Source: an uncultured Alphaproteobacteria bacterium (lineage in GTDB: Bacteria; Pseudomonadota; Alphaproteobacteria; CAAHEQ01; UBA3637). Taken from it: a DNA stretch of 60,505 nucleotides. The position numbers and the translations under genes were made by a program. Below, in pieces: positions 60,496 through 60,505 of this stretch (position 1 is its first letter; every line of letters starts with the position of its first letter). The DNA lies in contig CALGXF010000067.1 in assembly GCA_937935995.1 (NCBI GenBank), forward strand, positions 1 through 60,505, read 5' to 3'. The notes under the pieces were generated by a model. The model saw only the letters and a program-made list of their open reading frames with translations, was not told the DNA's origin and did no database searches.

Positions 60496-60505
60496 AGATC
60501 GGAAG
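60496..60505. other. Sequencing adapter remnant
   Basis: AGATCGGAAG is the start of the Illumina TruSeq adapter and sits exactly at the contig end. It is not genomic. Confidence 0.9.

Overview
The window reads as chromosomal DNA of an alphaproteobacterium. It carries a GAAC-N7-GAAC LexA box in front of umuC, a CTTG-N18-CTTATGT heat-shock promoter in front of clpB, a DUF2155 protein, an Hpt/response regulator/histidine kinase trio, and many clear TTGACA-N17-TATNNT promoters. It is one assembly contig. It starts with 21 Gs and ends in AGATCGGAAG, the first ten bases of the Illumina TruSeq adapter, so neither end is a biological boundary.

Layout. (1) 157-6820, minus strand: a complete N-type rotary ATPase operon (atpDCQRBEFAG) with its own promoter. 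The b subunit has a delta-like C-terminus, there is no separate delta gene, and the c subunit has two carboxylates. (2) 6889-13405: envelope and housekeeping genes (BepA-like protease, GGT-like lipoprotein, two MlaD proteins, DUF2155, queA, a SUKH-like protein, sodB). (3) 13548-19000: tRNA-Leu(GAG), the Hpt/regulator/kinase set, an EamA transporter, and a membrane protein behind a promoter whose spacer holds a run of 12 Gs, a candidate phase-variable switch. (4) 19000-24839: trpS with a possible leader peptide ending in Trp, zupT, a large exported DsbA fusion and an NSS symporter. (5) 25126-31677: an AT-rich eight-gene operon with almost every junction overlapping. It encodes an ASCH protein, a HAM1-like NTP pyrophosphatase, a PfkB kinase, a P-loop kinase, a radical SAM enzyme, an endonuclease III-like HhH protein, a dTMP-kinase-like/pyrimidine-5'-nucleotidase fusion and an Asp/Glu racemase-like protein. 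To its right lie a decayed type III methyltransferase gene and a duplicated tRNA 3' end, so the block looks acquired. It is the best candidate here for an undescribed system, probably the making or handling of a modified nucleotide or nucleic-acid base.

(6) 33111-45027, mostly minus strand: tRNA(CAT), rpoD, dnaG, yqeY, a Sel1-repeat protein, four exported or anchored proteins including a degenerate dUTPase fold with an acidic tail, rsfS, obgE, rpmA and rplU. (7) 45363-60391: mfd on an apparently leaderless transcript, an mTERF-like repeat protein, two outer-membrane barrels, a K+ channel, a 50-residue Cys/His-rich peptide, a flavin reductase, SOS-controlled umuC, a GNAT acetyltransferase, clpB and a MORN-repeat protein. 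The contig stops inside a sequence nearly identical to the poly-G promoter of region 3, so a second such switch may lie just beyond the end.

All calls are from reading the sequence and translated frames; no database search was run. Family names rest on recognised motifs and lengths.
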